A stretch of DNA of 64,000 nucleotides from Aquimarina sp. TRL1. GTDB lineage: Bacteria > Bacteroidota > Bacteroidia > Flavobacteriales > Flavobacteriaceae. The notes under the pieces were generated by a model. The model saw nothing but the letters and a program-made list of their open reading frames with translations, did not search any database and had not been told where the DNA came from. Shown here piece after piece: positions 16,318-24,188 of this stretch. The stretch's first letter is position 1. The number at the start of each line of letters is the position of its first letter. Made by a program: the position numbers and the translations under genes. The stretch lies in NCBI RefSeq assembly GCF_013365535.1, contig NZ_CP053590.1:3772501-3836500 (forward strand), given 5' to 3'.

Positions 16318-17352
16318 CTATAGTTGTACTTTGATATCTATTTTGATAAAATCTCCGGTTCCAAAAGTTCCTGATACTTCTGTTACTTTGATAAGCCCTT
16401 TCTTTCCGTAGTTATCTACGAATTCAACAACGTCCCCTGCAGAAAGAGAGTTAATCGTCTGATTAGTTGACTGTGTTACAAAATCTAAATCAGTAGCATT
16501 GCTTATTGCATCAAACTCGGCAGTTGTCTTAGCAGAAAGACTAAAATATGCTTTGTTGAACACCTCATCAGCAGGTGTATTTGCTACAGTAGCAATGTTA
16601 ATAATATTAGAAGGATAATCATCAGTAGAAGATAAAGAAGCTTTTCCTGATGCTCCATAGTAATATCCGAAATCCCAAAGAGCAGCATATTCTTCTCCTT
16701 GATTAATTTTGTATACAGAGTTATTGTATAAAGAGAGGAAAGTACTAGAAGATCCATCTGCTAACGGAGCAAATAATTGAATTCCTTCATATACGTGAAT
16801 TCCTGAATTACTATTGTTACCATTACCATACTTAATCGTAATCGTACCAATTACATCATCACCTAAGGCATTTCTTTTGGTAATATCCCTAAAGTCTCCA
16901 CGACCTGTAGTTGCCCAGAATTTATATACAACTGTTCCGTTGGTTAGGTTAGCAGGAGCGTCTAAGTTGATTTGAAATTCAAAATCTTTTTTGTCGTCTC
17001 CAACCAGGTCTAATGAACCATCTGGTTTTTCATCAACTTCCTGTGATGTAAATACAAAAGGTTCTTCTCCGACACCACCAATATCTTGTGTAATGTATAA
17101 ACGTCTCATAGATTTAGTAGTAGAGGAGAACTTTACTTTAGCTTTAATGGTAGATCCAGTATTACTATCAGCGTTTACAGAAACTTCTCTTTTGTTGCCA
17201 ACATTATCTTCTGTAACAATCAATTCTGCGTCAAACTCTGAAGTAGGATCCGTGATAACTAAATCATCGTTATCATCTTTACTACAGCTAAAAGATAAGC
17301 CAGCAGCGATAATTAATACTAATACAGCTTTGAATTTGAAAATTTTGTTCAT
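16318..17352 (-). CDS. Surface lipoprotein of unknown function
   Basis: This 344-residue protein begins with a lipoprotein signal whose Cys23 is followed by 'SKDDNDDLV', the acidic pattern that sends Bacteroidota lipoproteins to the cell surface. The rest is beta-rich without a family I can name: 'STIKAKVKFSSTTKSMRRLY', 'FEFQINLDAPANLTNGTVVY' and a C-terminal 'AGDVVEFVDNYGKKGLIKVT'. It may be a two-domain Ig-like or sugar-binding surface protein (inference). It is monocistronic, with its own -7 box and strong terminator, just downstream of the cobalamin operon but with a separate promoter. Confidence 0.75.
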   Translation of the reverse strand: MNKIFKFKAVLVLIIAAGLSFSCSKDDNDDLVITDPTSEFDAELIVTEDNVGNKREVSVNADSNTGSTIKAKVKFSSTTKSMRRLYITQDIGGVGEEPFVFTSQEVDEKPDGSLDLVGDDKKDFEFQINLDAPANLTNGTVVYKFWATTGRGDFRDITKRNALGDDVIGTITIKYGNGNNSNSGIHVYEGIQLFAPLADGSSSTFLSLYNNSVYKINQGEEYAALWDFGYYYGASGKASLSSTDDYPSNIINIATVANTPADEVFNKAYFSLSAKTTAEFDAISNATDLDFVTQSTNQTINSLSAGDVVEFVDNYGKKGLIKVTEVSGTFGTGDFIKIDIKVQL

Positions 17353-17377
17353 TTTTGAAATGGTTTTAATTCAAAAA

Positions 17378-17385
17378 CAAAGGTA
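17378..17385 (-). promoter_or_regulatory. -7 box for the surface lipoprotein gene
   Basis: Leftward this reads TACCTTTG, a perfect TAnnTTTG, 25 bases before the ATG at 17352. A weak -33 element (TTTC) lies upstream. Confidence 0.5.
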
Positions 17386-17512
17386 GGCTGTTTTGCTAGA
17401 AAGTGTATGAGTGTTTCGCACTGAAATTGTATAGTTTTTCCATAATCGGTAAAATAAACCGATGAAATGCATTTTTACAAGTATAAGATCTCTTTTATAG
17501 GGCTGAGAAAAG

Positions 17513-18355
17513 CTAGTTTCTCACTTTATAAGTGCCGGTTTCACTGTCAAAAATGATGAGATCCTGAGGGAATAGTGAAGAAAAGCTTCTACATTGAATC
17601 AGTTCTTTTGGTCGTCCAAACTCAAACCCATCTGTATTCATGACAATCATTTTGTCACATAATTGAATAGCGAAATCAATTTCATGAGTAGAAAATAAGA
17701 TGGTTTTTTTCGTTTCAAAAGCGAGACGTTTTAGCAGTTTTAAGATATATGCTTTGTGATAGATGTCGAGATGAGTTGTAGGCTCATCCAGAAGGATGAT
17801 AGGAGTATCCTGAGCAATGGCTCTGGCGATGAGTACCTTTTGCAATTGTCCGTCACTGAGTTCAAAGCATCTTTTTTCTGTTAATTCATTAATATGAGTG
17901 ATATCGATCGCTTTTTTGACAATATTAATATCTTCTTCAGTCAATTTTCCTACCCAGTTGGTATATGGATGTCTTCCCAGTGCAACAAGTTCTTTTACGG
18001 TTAGATTTTTAGAAGAAATACGCTCTGTAAGGACGACACTTAATTGGGTAGCAAGTTCCTGTGGGGTGTACTTTCTGATTTCTTTGTCGGATAGAAAAAT
18101 AGACCCATGTAATAAAGGATGTACTTTAGCGATCGTTTTCAAGAGGGTAGATTTTCCAATTCCATTAGCTCCTACGAGTCCGATAAGCTCTCCTTCATAA
18201 AGTTTTAAGTTAATATCAGCAGCAACTACCATAAGCTTTTTATGCTGACGATAACCGATAGATAAGTTTTCGGTTTGGATAACGATATGTTGATTTTCCT
18301 GACTCAATTTGTTTAATCTTAAAATAACATTTTTCTTTTGCGAATGAGTAGCCAT
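17513..18355 (-). CDS. btuD: Vitamin B12 ABC transporter ATP-binding protein
   Basis: This 280-residue ATPase belongs to the FecE/BtuD/HmuV family. Walker A is 'LVGANGIGKSTLLK', the Q-loop region is 'LSVVLTERISS', the signature is 'ELSDGQLQKVLIARA', Walker B is 'IILLDEPTTHLD' and the H-loop is 'ILFSTHEIDF'. It would power import through the BtuC-like permease. Its start overlaps the permease gene by 37 bases, and it is the last gene of the leftward cobalamin operon. The B12 assignment rests on the operon context, since iron-chelate ATPases look alike. The first 20 or so residues precede the usual ABC start and may be non-essential. Confidence 0.85.
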   Translation of the reverse strand: MATHSQKKNVILRLNKLSQENQHIVIQTENLSIGYRQHKKLMVVAADINLKLYEGELIGLVGANGIGKSTLLKTIAKVHPLLHGSIFLSDKEIRKYTPQELATQLSVVLTERISSKNLTVKELVALGRHPYTNWVGKLTEEDINIVKKAIDITHINELTEKRCFELSDGQLQKVLIARAIAQDTPIILLDEPTTHLDIYHKAYILKLLKRLAFETKKTILFSTHEIDFAIQLCDKMIVMNTDGFEFGRPKELIQCRSFSSLFPQDLIIFDSETGTYKVRN

Positions 18356-19350
18356 ATCACCACAGGAGCACCAATTAAGGAGGTAACTGCATTGATTGGC
18401 AATGTGATCTCCATTGCAGGTAATTGTGCCACAGTATCACAGCAAAGCATAATAATACTTCCCAGTAAGATAACTGCTGGGAGTAATATTTTATGATCAG
18501 AGCTATGAAATAGTTGCCTGGTTAGATGGGGAACAGCTAGTCCTATAAAAGCAATAGGTCCAGCAAAAGCTGTAATGCTACCGGCTAGTAAACCTGTAGC
18601 GACAATAACTAAAAAACGTGTTTTTTTTATATTTACACCTAAACTACGAGCATAGTTTTCACCAAGTAGCAAAGAGTTTAGCGGTTTGATAGCTAAAATG
18701 GTTAATATAATACCTACGATAAACATGCTACTTAATATCCCTAAGTCATACCAGGATAAATTCCCCAGACTTCCTAATTTCCAAAAGGTATATTGTTGTA
18801 ATTGCTCTGCGGGGGTAAAATAAGACAATACACTGACGATGCCACCTGTAATACTGCTAAACATCAATCCGATAATCAGAATCGCCATGGTATCTCTTAC
18901 TTTATTAGAGATAGCAATTACCGATAATAAAACGAGAATACTTCCTATACTGGAAGCTAGAATTGTACTCCATTTAGAAACAAAGAAAGTAATTGTTGCA
19001 ATCCCGGAAAGGTGAATACCCAATACCAGTATGGCAACACCTAAGCTAGCTCCTGAGCTCAGTCCTAATACATAAGGACCAGCTAGAGGGTTCCTGAAGA
19101 GTGTCTGCATCAGAAGTCCGGAAACTCCCAGACCACTTCCGACAATAACCGCAGTAAATGCTTTGGGTAGTCGATATGAAATAATAATATGTCTCCAGGA
19201 TTCTTTTTCGATGGTTCCACCAAGCAAACTTTGTAATGTATCTTCCCATGGGATCACTGAAGAACCTAGACTAATATTAGTAATAAAACACAATATAGCT
19301 ACTACAGAAATAATAGTAAATGCGAGACGATATGATGTATTTGGGGTCAA
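18319..19350 (-). CDS. btuC: Vitamin B12 ABC transporter permease (FecCD family)
   Basis: This 343-residue polytopic protein matches the FecCD/BtuC permeases, which form ten-helix subunits of the inner-membrane importer. Family motifs include 'RLPKAFTAVIVGSGLGVSGL', 'LFRNPLAGPYVLGLSSGASL' and 'GPIAFIGLAVPHLTRQL', the last being the loop that contacts the ATPase. It overlaps the binding-protein gene by four bases and the ATPase gene by 37, so the three are translationally coupled. The context of cobU, cobT, cobS and cobC makes cobalamin or cobinamide the likely cargo. Confidence 0.88.
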   Translation of the reverse strand: MTPNTSYRLAFTIISVVAILCFITNISLGSSVIPWEDTLQSLLGGTIEKESWRHIIISYRLPKAFTAVIVGSGLGVSGLLMQTLFRNPLAGPYVLGLSSGASLGVAILVLGIHLSGIATITFFVSKWSTILASSIGSILVLLSVIAISNKVRDTMAILIIGLMFSSITGGIVSVLSYFTPAEQLQQYTFWKLGSLGNLSWYDLGILSSMFIVGIILTILAIKPLNSLLLGENYARSLGVNIKKTRFLVIVATGLLAGSITAFAGPIAFIGLAVPHLTRQLFHSSDHKILLPAVILLGSIIMLCCDTVAQLPAMEITLPINAVTSLIGAPVVIWLLIRKRKMLF

Positions 19351-20522
19351 TTGTCAAGTTTTTTAAAGAAAGTTAATTCATAATTTTCTAATAACTGAGG
19401 ATGCGCAATTTTTATTAAATCTTTTAGTATTAAATCTGGTTGTAAAGACCCTAGTTCATAAAAAATGGTACCTCCTGTTTTTCCTTTGATTAAGGAAGAT
19501 GAATATACGGATTCATTTTTAAATGCATGAAAAAGAGTGTATTTATCGTTTTTATGTGATAAATCTGTAAGTGTAGGAGCATGAAGAGGACCTACCCATA
19601 TATCAGCATTCATTCCTTTTTCAAGTGCAGTTTCAAAACTCAATTGCAGGCTTCCGGATGTAGAATCATCAGCCCAGATATAGGTAGTATTTGCATCTTT
19701 TAGGAGTTGTGCTTTATAACTATTTCCTCCAGGAGCGTACCATATGTCTTTATACATACTGCCATAAAGAACAAAAGGGCTATTGGTTGCTTGTGCTGCC
19801 TTTTTTTTTGCCAAGAGGTATTCTTTTTTGATGTTCTCGAAAATGAGAGAAGCTTCATTTTCTTTATCGAGGAAAGCAGCTATAAATTTAATCCATTCTG
19901 ATCTTCCTAAAGGGTGTTGCTCCATCCAGGAACCATTATAGATAACAGGGATTCCTAAAGTTTCTAATAGATCATATGCTTTTGTATCTCCTGTAGCGGA
20001 AAATCCGATAATAAGATCAGGAGATAATTCCATTGCGAGTTCGGTATTGATAGCACTCTCATTGCCAATATCGGATATTTTTTTTTCTTCAATTCGCATT
20101 CTGGTTTTAGGAGAAGAGATATAATCCGTATGAGGAAAACCAACTATTTTGTCTTCTGAACTCAAAGCCTCTATTTTAGGGATGTCAGTAGTTGAGGTTG
20201 CAATGAGACGTTCAACAGGTACTGGGATAAAAATAGCATTTGGGTTATTATGTACTGGTTTTTTTTGGTTTTTGGGATATGTAATGTAGGTATAGGTAGC
20301 TGTAGTACCGGGCCAGGGAGAAGAAACGGTAATTTCCTGATATGTTTTGGTTTTCTTAATAGAAAATCCCTGTGCATATTCGATAGTTACTTCTGACACT
20401 ATTGGTGTTTCAGAAGAAGTGTCTGCTGTATCAGGTGTCTTTTTTTTGCAGGAAAGTACAGTAAGACATATGATTAGATATAAGGAGGTTTTGAAGGTTT
20501 TATAACTGAATAACATCTCCAT
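19347..20522 (-). CDS. btuF: Cobalamin-binding lipoprotein of the ABC importer
   Basis: This 391-residue protein is a class III periplasmic binding protein (PF01497). It has a lipoprotein signal with lipobox 'VLSC' (Cys25). Two lobes are visible, with 'VPVERLIATSTTDIPKIEAL', 'PDLIIGFSATGDTKAYDLLE' and 'LGIPVIYNGSWMEQHPLGRS' in the first, and 'YGSMYKDIWYAPGGNSYKAQ' in the second. It would hand corrinoids to BtuCD. The start overlaps cobC by about 20 bases; a second ATG two codons later is equally good. It is longer than E. coli BtuF, because of an N-terminal extension of about 75 residues before the binding domain. Iron-siderophore binding is the main alternative. Confidence 0.83.
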   Translation of the reverse strand: MEMLFSYKTFKTSLYLIICLTVLSCKKKTPDTADTSSETPIVSEVTIEYAQGFSIKKTKTYQEITVSSPWPGTTATYTYITYPKNQKKPVHNNPNAIFIPVPVERLIATSTTDIPKIEALSSEDKIVGFPHTDYISSPKTRMRIEEKKISDIGNESAINTELAMELSPDLIIGFSATGDTKAYDLLETLGIPVIYNGSWMEQHPLGRSEWIKFIAAFLDKENEASLIFENIKKEYLLAKKKAAQATNSPFVLYGSMYKDIWYAPGGNSYKAQLLKDANTTYIWADDSTSGSLQLSFETALEKGMNADIWVGPLHAPTLTDLSHKNDKYTLFHAFKNESVYSSSLIKGKTGGTIFYELGSLQPDLILKDLIKIAHPQLLENYELTFFKKLDN

Positions 20523-21018
20523 AAGCTATTTTTATGTTGAAAGAATCTTTTAGCGATATATTTTGTAAATAAGAGAGTAAAGCTCGTAAACTACCTGCAT
20601 GTGATACGATAATTATTTTTTGTGAGCTGGAATGGGGGAGGGATTGATAGAAAGAAACCACTCGTTTCTGTAGCGCTATGTAGGATTCGCCATTTGGTAC
20701 CGGAGTTGTCACAAAATCATCCATCCACGGTTTTAACTCTTTTTGATCTATGGCGTCCCATGATTGTAATTCCCAATCCCCAAAATTTAATTCTTTTAAC
20801 CGTTCATCATATACAACTGGTTTCTGGAATGTTTCTGCTAATAGTTTACAGCGAAGTAATGGACTGGAATATACAGTTGTGATTTCAGATAAGGGAAGTT
20901 GACGGTGTATATTTTCTTTCTCCTGGTCGAAAGTATCAACAACTCCTATATCACTCTGTCCATAGCATATTCCTTTTGCTATATCAGGGGTAGTATGTCT
21001 AATTACATAAATTTCCAT
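20500..21018 (-). CDS. cobC: Histidine phosphatase, probable alpha-ribazole-5'-phosphate phosphatase
   Basis: This 172-residue protein of the phosphoglycerate-mutase/histidine-phosphatase fold has the catalytic 'VIRHTTPDIAKGICYGQSDI' (Arg-His pair), the acidic 'LKELNFGDWELQSWDAI' and the second catalytic His in 'IIVSHAGSLRALL'. CobC removes the 5'-phosphate of alpha-ribazole phosphate or adenosylcobalamin phosphate at the end of nucleotide-loop assembly. Position between cobS and btuF, with overlap of 16 bases with cobS, supports this role over a general phosphatase. Confidence 0.85.
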   Translation of the reverse strand: MEIYVIRHTTPDIAKGICYGQSDIGVVDTFDQEKENIHRQLPLSEITTVYSSPLLRCKLLAETFQKPVVYDERLKELNFGDWELQSWDAIDQKELKPWMDDFVTTPVPNGESYIALQKRVVSFYQSLPHSSSQKIIIVSHAGSLRALLSYLQNISLKDSFNIKIAYGDVIQL

Positions 21019-21767
21019 ATGCTGATTATTGTTAGGTAATATATAACCTCACTTACTTGCTGCACAGCTCCGGCACAATCACCTGTTTGACCTCCAATCC
21101 ATTTTTTGAATTTTTTAGCGAGGTACATTTTAGAAATGTACATAGTCAATATACTGATGAAAAGCCATAAATTTTGAAATAAAAATAATGGGAAAATTCC
21201 TATAAATCCATTGATTAATAGAGAAGAAGTACTTATATCAGTAGCGGTAGTTTTTACTTTACTACTCTCTTCTTCTCTGGCATAAGGGAGAGTATAGATA
21301 AGTGTAGTAGCAATAAACCGGCTGAGCATATGCCCACTAACCAATACCAGTGGGATATATGCGATATCAATAGCGTGTAAGGCATAAAACTTAAGTGCTA
21401 AAATAGAGACAATTCCGATGCTTCCATATGTACCTATTCGGGAATCTTTCATGATTTCCAGAATTTTCTTTTTATTCCATCCACCTCCCAAGCCATCACA
21501 TACATCGGCAAAACCGTCTTCATGAAATGCTCCTGTACTGTAGATTGATGTAATCATAGCTAGTATGATAGAGATTTCTTTTGAAAAAACAAAAGAAGAA
21601 GCATAGAAAACGGCAGCACTTAATCCTCCGATAATTCCCCCGATTAATGAGAAGTATCGGATGCTTTTTTTCTGATATTCCTTTTGATGATGTACCCAGG
21701 AAGGGCAAGGGATTCTTGTAAAAAACATAATAGCAGTTAGAAAAATATGAATCTCCTTTTTTATCAT
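21003..21767 (-). CDS. cobS: Adenosylcobinamide-GDP ribazoletransferase (cobalamin synthase)
   Basis: CobS is an integral membrane enzyme joining adenosylcobinamide-GDP with alpha-ribazole (or its phosphate). The 254-residue protein shows the family signature 'GAFHEDGFADVCDGLGGGWN', with the acidic Mg-binding residues, and 'ILEIMKDSRIGTYGSIGIVS'. Several hydrophobic helices follow and the C-terminus has 'IGGQTGDCAGAVQQVSEVIY', another conserved CobS motif. It overlaps cobC and follows the unknown 98-residue membrane protein by 44 bases. Confidence 0.94.
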   Translation of the reverse strand: MIKKEIHIFLTAIMFFTRIPCPSWVHHQKEYQKKSIRYFSLIGGIIGGLSAAVFYASSFVFSKEISIILAMITSIYSTGAFHEDGFADVCDGLGGGWNKKKILEIMKDSRIGTYGSIGIVSILALKFYALHAIDIAYIPLVLVSGHMLSRFIATTLIYTLPYAREEESSKVKTTATDISTSSLLINGFIGIFPLFLFQNLWLFISILTMYISKMYLAKKFKKWIGGQTGDCAGAVQQVSEVIYYLTIISIWKFM

Positions 21768-21811
21768 TTTTTAGGGATACGTTATAAGGAAATAAAAATA
21801 GTAAGTTTTAA

Positions 21812-22108
21812 TTACAAGAAAAATTTCCAGAAAGGAACAAAAGTAATTATTAATAAGAATATCCCCATTACAATTCCTAGATAACTGTATTTGTATTGTT
21901 GTTTATAAGAAATAATGCCCATATACAGACTGAGAAGACCCATAGAAAAAGTGAGGATTTTATAGACATTATAAAAGATCGTGACAAGAGGAGGAGACTC
22001 AGGAGCTGTACTTTCTGTCGTAGCAGCTTGGTACGTTTCGTAGTTTACATAATGTATAAGATAAAAACCACAACAAGCTATTAAAACAGAAAGTACTCCT
22101 CTTGTCAT
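21812..22108 (-). CDS. Unknown small membrane protein inside the cobalamin operon
   Basis: This 98-residue protein has about three hydrophobic segments: near the N-terminus ('GVLSVLIACCGFYLIHYV'), at about 44-63 ('VTIFYNVYKILTFSMGLLSL') and at the C-terminus ('YLGIVMGIFLLIITFVPFW'), with a short soluble loop rich in Thr, Glu and Pro after the first. I do not recognise a family. It lies 11 bases after cobT and 44 bases before cobS, so it is co-transcribed with enzymes of nucleotide-loop assembly. A role as a membrane partner of CobS or in corrinoid handling is possible, but this is inferred from position only. Confidence 0.75.
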   Translation of the reverse strand: MTRGVLSVLIACCGFYLIHYVNYETYQAATTESTAPESPPLVTIFYNVYKILTFSMGLLSLYMGIISYKQQYKYSYLGIVMGIFLLIITFVPFWKFFL

Positions 22109-22119
22109 TTATTATTGTT

Positions 22120-23166
22120 TTATCGTTTTACCACTTCATCACTGACAGCAGCATCTTCAAAACTAGCCATTTGGTTTAAAAATGAAACGGCAGATTGAAT
22201 GATTGGTAAAGCAATTGCAGCCCCGGTTCCTTCTCCCAGGCGTAAACCAAGATTAAGAAGGGGGACCTTATCTAAAAACCGAAGCATTTTCTGATGTCCT
22301 TGCTCCCCGGAGTTATGGGCGAATATACAGTAATCAATTACTTTGGAGTGAATAGCCTGTGCAGCTAATAGTGCAGCAGTAACAATAAAACCATCAATGA
22401 TGATTGTCATTTTTAACTGTGCTGCTTCTAAAATAGCACCTGTAATCATAGCAATTTCAAAACCGCCAAATGTGGCTAATGCTTCCATGGCGGATTTAGG
22501 GCTATAACTGTTATATACTTTAGAAAGAATATTAATTTTATTTAGGATGGCGGCTTCTTGCAATCCGGTTCCGGCACCGATACAATCTTCGATTGGAATT
22601 CCGGTATAATATGCCATTAATAAAGAAGCAGCAGATGTATTCCCAATACCCATTTCTCCAAAAGCAATAGTATTACAATCATTTGATTGATGCTCTTTGA
22701 CGATGGTACTTCCTCTTTCGATGGCAGCATGTAATTGTTGAGGAGTCATAGCAGGTTGTTCCTGATAATTTTTGGTACCAAAATCAATTTTAGCATCGAT
22801 AAGACCTTCCACATCCTTAAAATCAAAGTTTACTCCTGCATCCACAATACTTAAATTCATAGTATTCAGATTGCAGAAGGTGTTAATTGCAGCTCCTCCT
22901 TGTAGAAAGTTAAAAACCATTTGAGAAGTAACTTCTTGTGGGAATGGATTTACTTCTCCTTTGGCAGCAATGCCGTGATCTCCAGCAAAGACAATCATGG
23001 TTGGGTTTTGGATCGATGGTTCGAGTGTGTTTTGGATTAATCCAATCTGCTTTGCAATACACTCTAATGTTCCTAAAGCTCCTTTTGGTTTTGTTTTGTT
23101 GTCAATTTTGTGTTTTAATTTTCCTTCTAATTCATCATTAGAAATAGACGTTATATTAAAATTCAT
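22120..23166 (-). CDS. cobT: Nicotinate-nucleotide--dimethylbenzimidazole phosphoribosyltransferase
   Basis: CobT makes alpha-ribazole phosphate from nicotinate mononucleotide and 5,6-dimethylbenzimidazole (or another lower-ligand base). The 348-residue protein has the usual length and motifs: 'KPKGALGTLECIAKQIGLIQ', 'MIVFAGDHGIAAKGEVNPFP', 'AFGEMGIGNTSAASLL', and the C-terminal 'LLNLGLRLGEGTGAAIALPI', which holds the catalytic Glu. It is the second gene of the operon, 64 bases after cobU. Confidence 0.95.
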   Translation of the reverse strand: MNFNITSISNDELEGKLKHKIDNKTKPKGALGTLECIAKQIGLIQNTLEPSIQNPTMIVFAGDHGIAAKGEVNPFPQEVTSQMVFNFLQGGAAINTFCNLNTMNLSIVDAGVNFDFKDVEGLIDAKIDFGTKNYQEQPAMTPQQLHAAIERGSTIVKEHQSNDCNTIAFGEMGIGNTSAASLLMAYYTGIPIEDCIGAGTGLQEAAILNKINILSKVYNSYSPKSAMEALATFGGFEIAMITGAILEAAQLKMTIIIDGFIVTAALLAAQAIHSKVIDYCIFAHNSGEQGHQKMLRFLDKVPLLNLGLRLGEGTGAAIALPIIQSAVSFLNQMASFEDAAVSDEVVKR

Positions 23167-23230
23167 TTGTGGGGTTATGTTTAATGTAATTCAAATATAA
23201 TATTCGTTTTTCAGAGTTTCTGTATTTTTC

Positions 23231-23749
23231 TTATGTATTAGAAAAACTTTTTATTGTTACGGGAATACCGGAAATCATTAAAATAGCCTTGTCTGATTTT
23301 TTTGCTATGTATTGGTTCATCCATCCCTGGAGTTCGGTGAATTGCCTTCCTACTTTCGTACTGGCATGAACTCCCATTCCTATTTCATTAGAAATAATAA
23401 TAATAGTTGCATCTATAGCTATAAGTCTGTCGAATTCCTTTTTTGCTTCTTCCAGTGCTTTTTCCACATCATTATCCAGATCGACGAAAAAGTTCGTCAG
23501 CCATAATGTTACACAATCAATAACTACGACACTTTTTTCGACAATAACGGAAGCAATTTTTTTCTCTTCTTCGATAGAAGTCCATCGGTCATCTCTTTCT
23601 TTTTTATGCCTGTCGATACGTTGTTGATGATTTTGATCCCAGACTCTGGATGTAGCAAGATAGTAAGGTGATTCGGAGAGCTCTAGAGCAAGGTTTAGGG
23701 CATAATTGCTTTTTCCTGATCGTTCTCCTCCTGTTATATAGTACAACAT
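23231..23749 (-). CDS. cobU: Bifunctional adenosylcobinamide kinase / adenosylcobinamide-phosphate guanylyltransferase
   Basis: CobU phosphorylates and then guanylylates adenosylcobinamide. The 172-residue protein shows the P-loop 'YYITGGERSGKSNYAL', the guanylylation region 'QQRIDRHKKERDDRWTSIEE' with the acceptor His, the Walker-B-like 'VVIDCVTLWLTNFF' and 'IISNEIGMGVHASTKVGRQF', all as in the family. It is the first gene of the leftward operon. Its leader is only about 16 bases long if the -7 box at 23772-23779 is used, leaving no room for its own riboswitch. Confidence 0.95.
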   Translation of the reverse strand: MLYYITGGERSGKSNYALNLALELSESPYYLATSRVWDQNHQQRIDRHKKERDDRWTSIEEEKKIASVIVEKSVVVIDCVTLWLTNFFVDLDNDVEKALEEAKKEFDRLIAIDATIIIISNEIGMGVHASTKVGRQFTELQGWMNQYIAKKSDKAILMISGIPVTIKSFSNT

Positions 23750-23771
23750 TGAATATTGTTTTAGTGCTATA

Positions 23772-23779
23772 CAAATCTA
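23772..23779 (-). promoter_or_regulatory. -7 box of the cob-btu operon
   Basis: Leftward this reads TAGATTTG, a perfect TAnnTTTG, ending 23 bases before the cobU ATG. The start of transcription would be near 23765. The -33 region is T-rich without a clear TTTG. Confidence 0.5.
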
Positions 23780-23865
23780 TTAAGATTTATTAGTCTTTTT
23801 AAAAAATAGATGAGAATTTCGTAAAAAAATACTTTTTTTTAGGAGTTTAATTGCGAAAAACATGA

Positions 23866-23873
23866 TACATTTG
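23866..23873 (+). promoter_or_regulatory. -7 box driving the B12 riboswitch and receptor
   Basis: TACATTTG matches TAnnTTTG and lies about 45 bases before the riboswitch core. The implied start near 23880 gives a leader of about 310 bases before the receptor ATG, as expected for a riboswitch transcript. Confidence 0.55.
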
Positions 23874-23917
23874 CTGCGATTTTTTTGGTTTTTTAATACA
23901 ATACTAAGTATTAAAAA

Positions 23918-24110
23918 TTAAAAGGGAATCAGGTGATTTGATTTTTAACATATCAATATTCCTGAGCTGTTCCCGCAACTGTAAACTCAGCCATCTATAC
24001 AATTAAGTTATAGGGTACTTATTATTATAACTGCATAACCACTGTTAGGAATTTTCTTAATGGGAAGGAAAATAATAAGATGTAAGCCAGGAGACCTGCC
24101 AGAATTCATT
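23918..24110 (+). ncRNA. Cobalamin (B12) riboswitch
   Basis: The leader has the hallmarks of the adenosylcobalamin aptamer: GGGAATCAGGTG at its 5' side, CTGTTCCCGCAACTGTAA in the core, and the B12 box AAGCCAGGAGACCTGCC at 24083-24099. The order and spacing match the Rfam cobalamin family. It sits on the + strand and ends about 80 bases before the TonB-dependent receptor, so it should switch that gene off when intracellular cobalamin is plentiful. A large variable arm (about 23990-24080) lies between the core and the B12 box. Confidence 0.93.
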
Positions 24111-24140
24111 TGTAAAGTCAAACTTTCGGGATAAAAGTTT

Positions 24141-24168
24141 GGGTATGGGTAAACTACATACTTTTTTT
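24141..24168 (+). terminator. Possible riboswitch expression-platform terminator
   Basis: GTATG and CATAC could pair and are followed by seven T, only 20 bases before the receptor ATG. AAACTTT and AAAGTTT just upstream (24120-24140) could form a competing hairpin. The stem is weak, so sequestration of the ribosome-binding region is an alternative mechanism. Confidence 0.4.
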
Positions 24169-24188
24169 CCCTTTTTATTAATTTATGT

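Noticed and set aside
23750..23917. Second B12 riboswitch on the minus strand ahead of cobU.
   Set aside because: No reverse-oriented B12 box is present, and the cobU leader appears to be only about 16 bases long.
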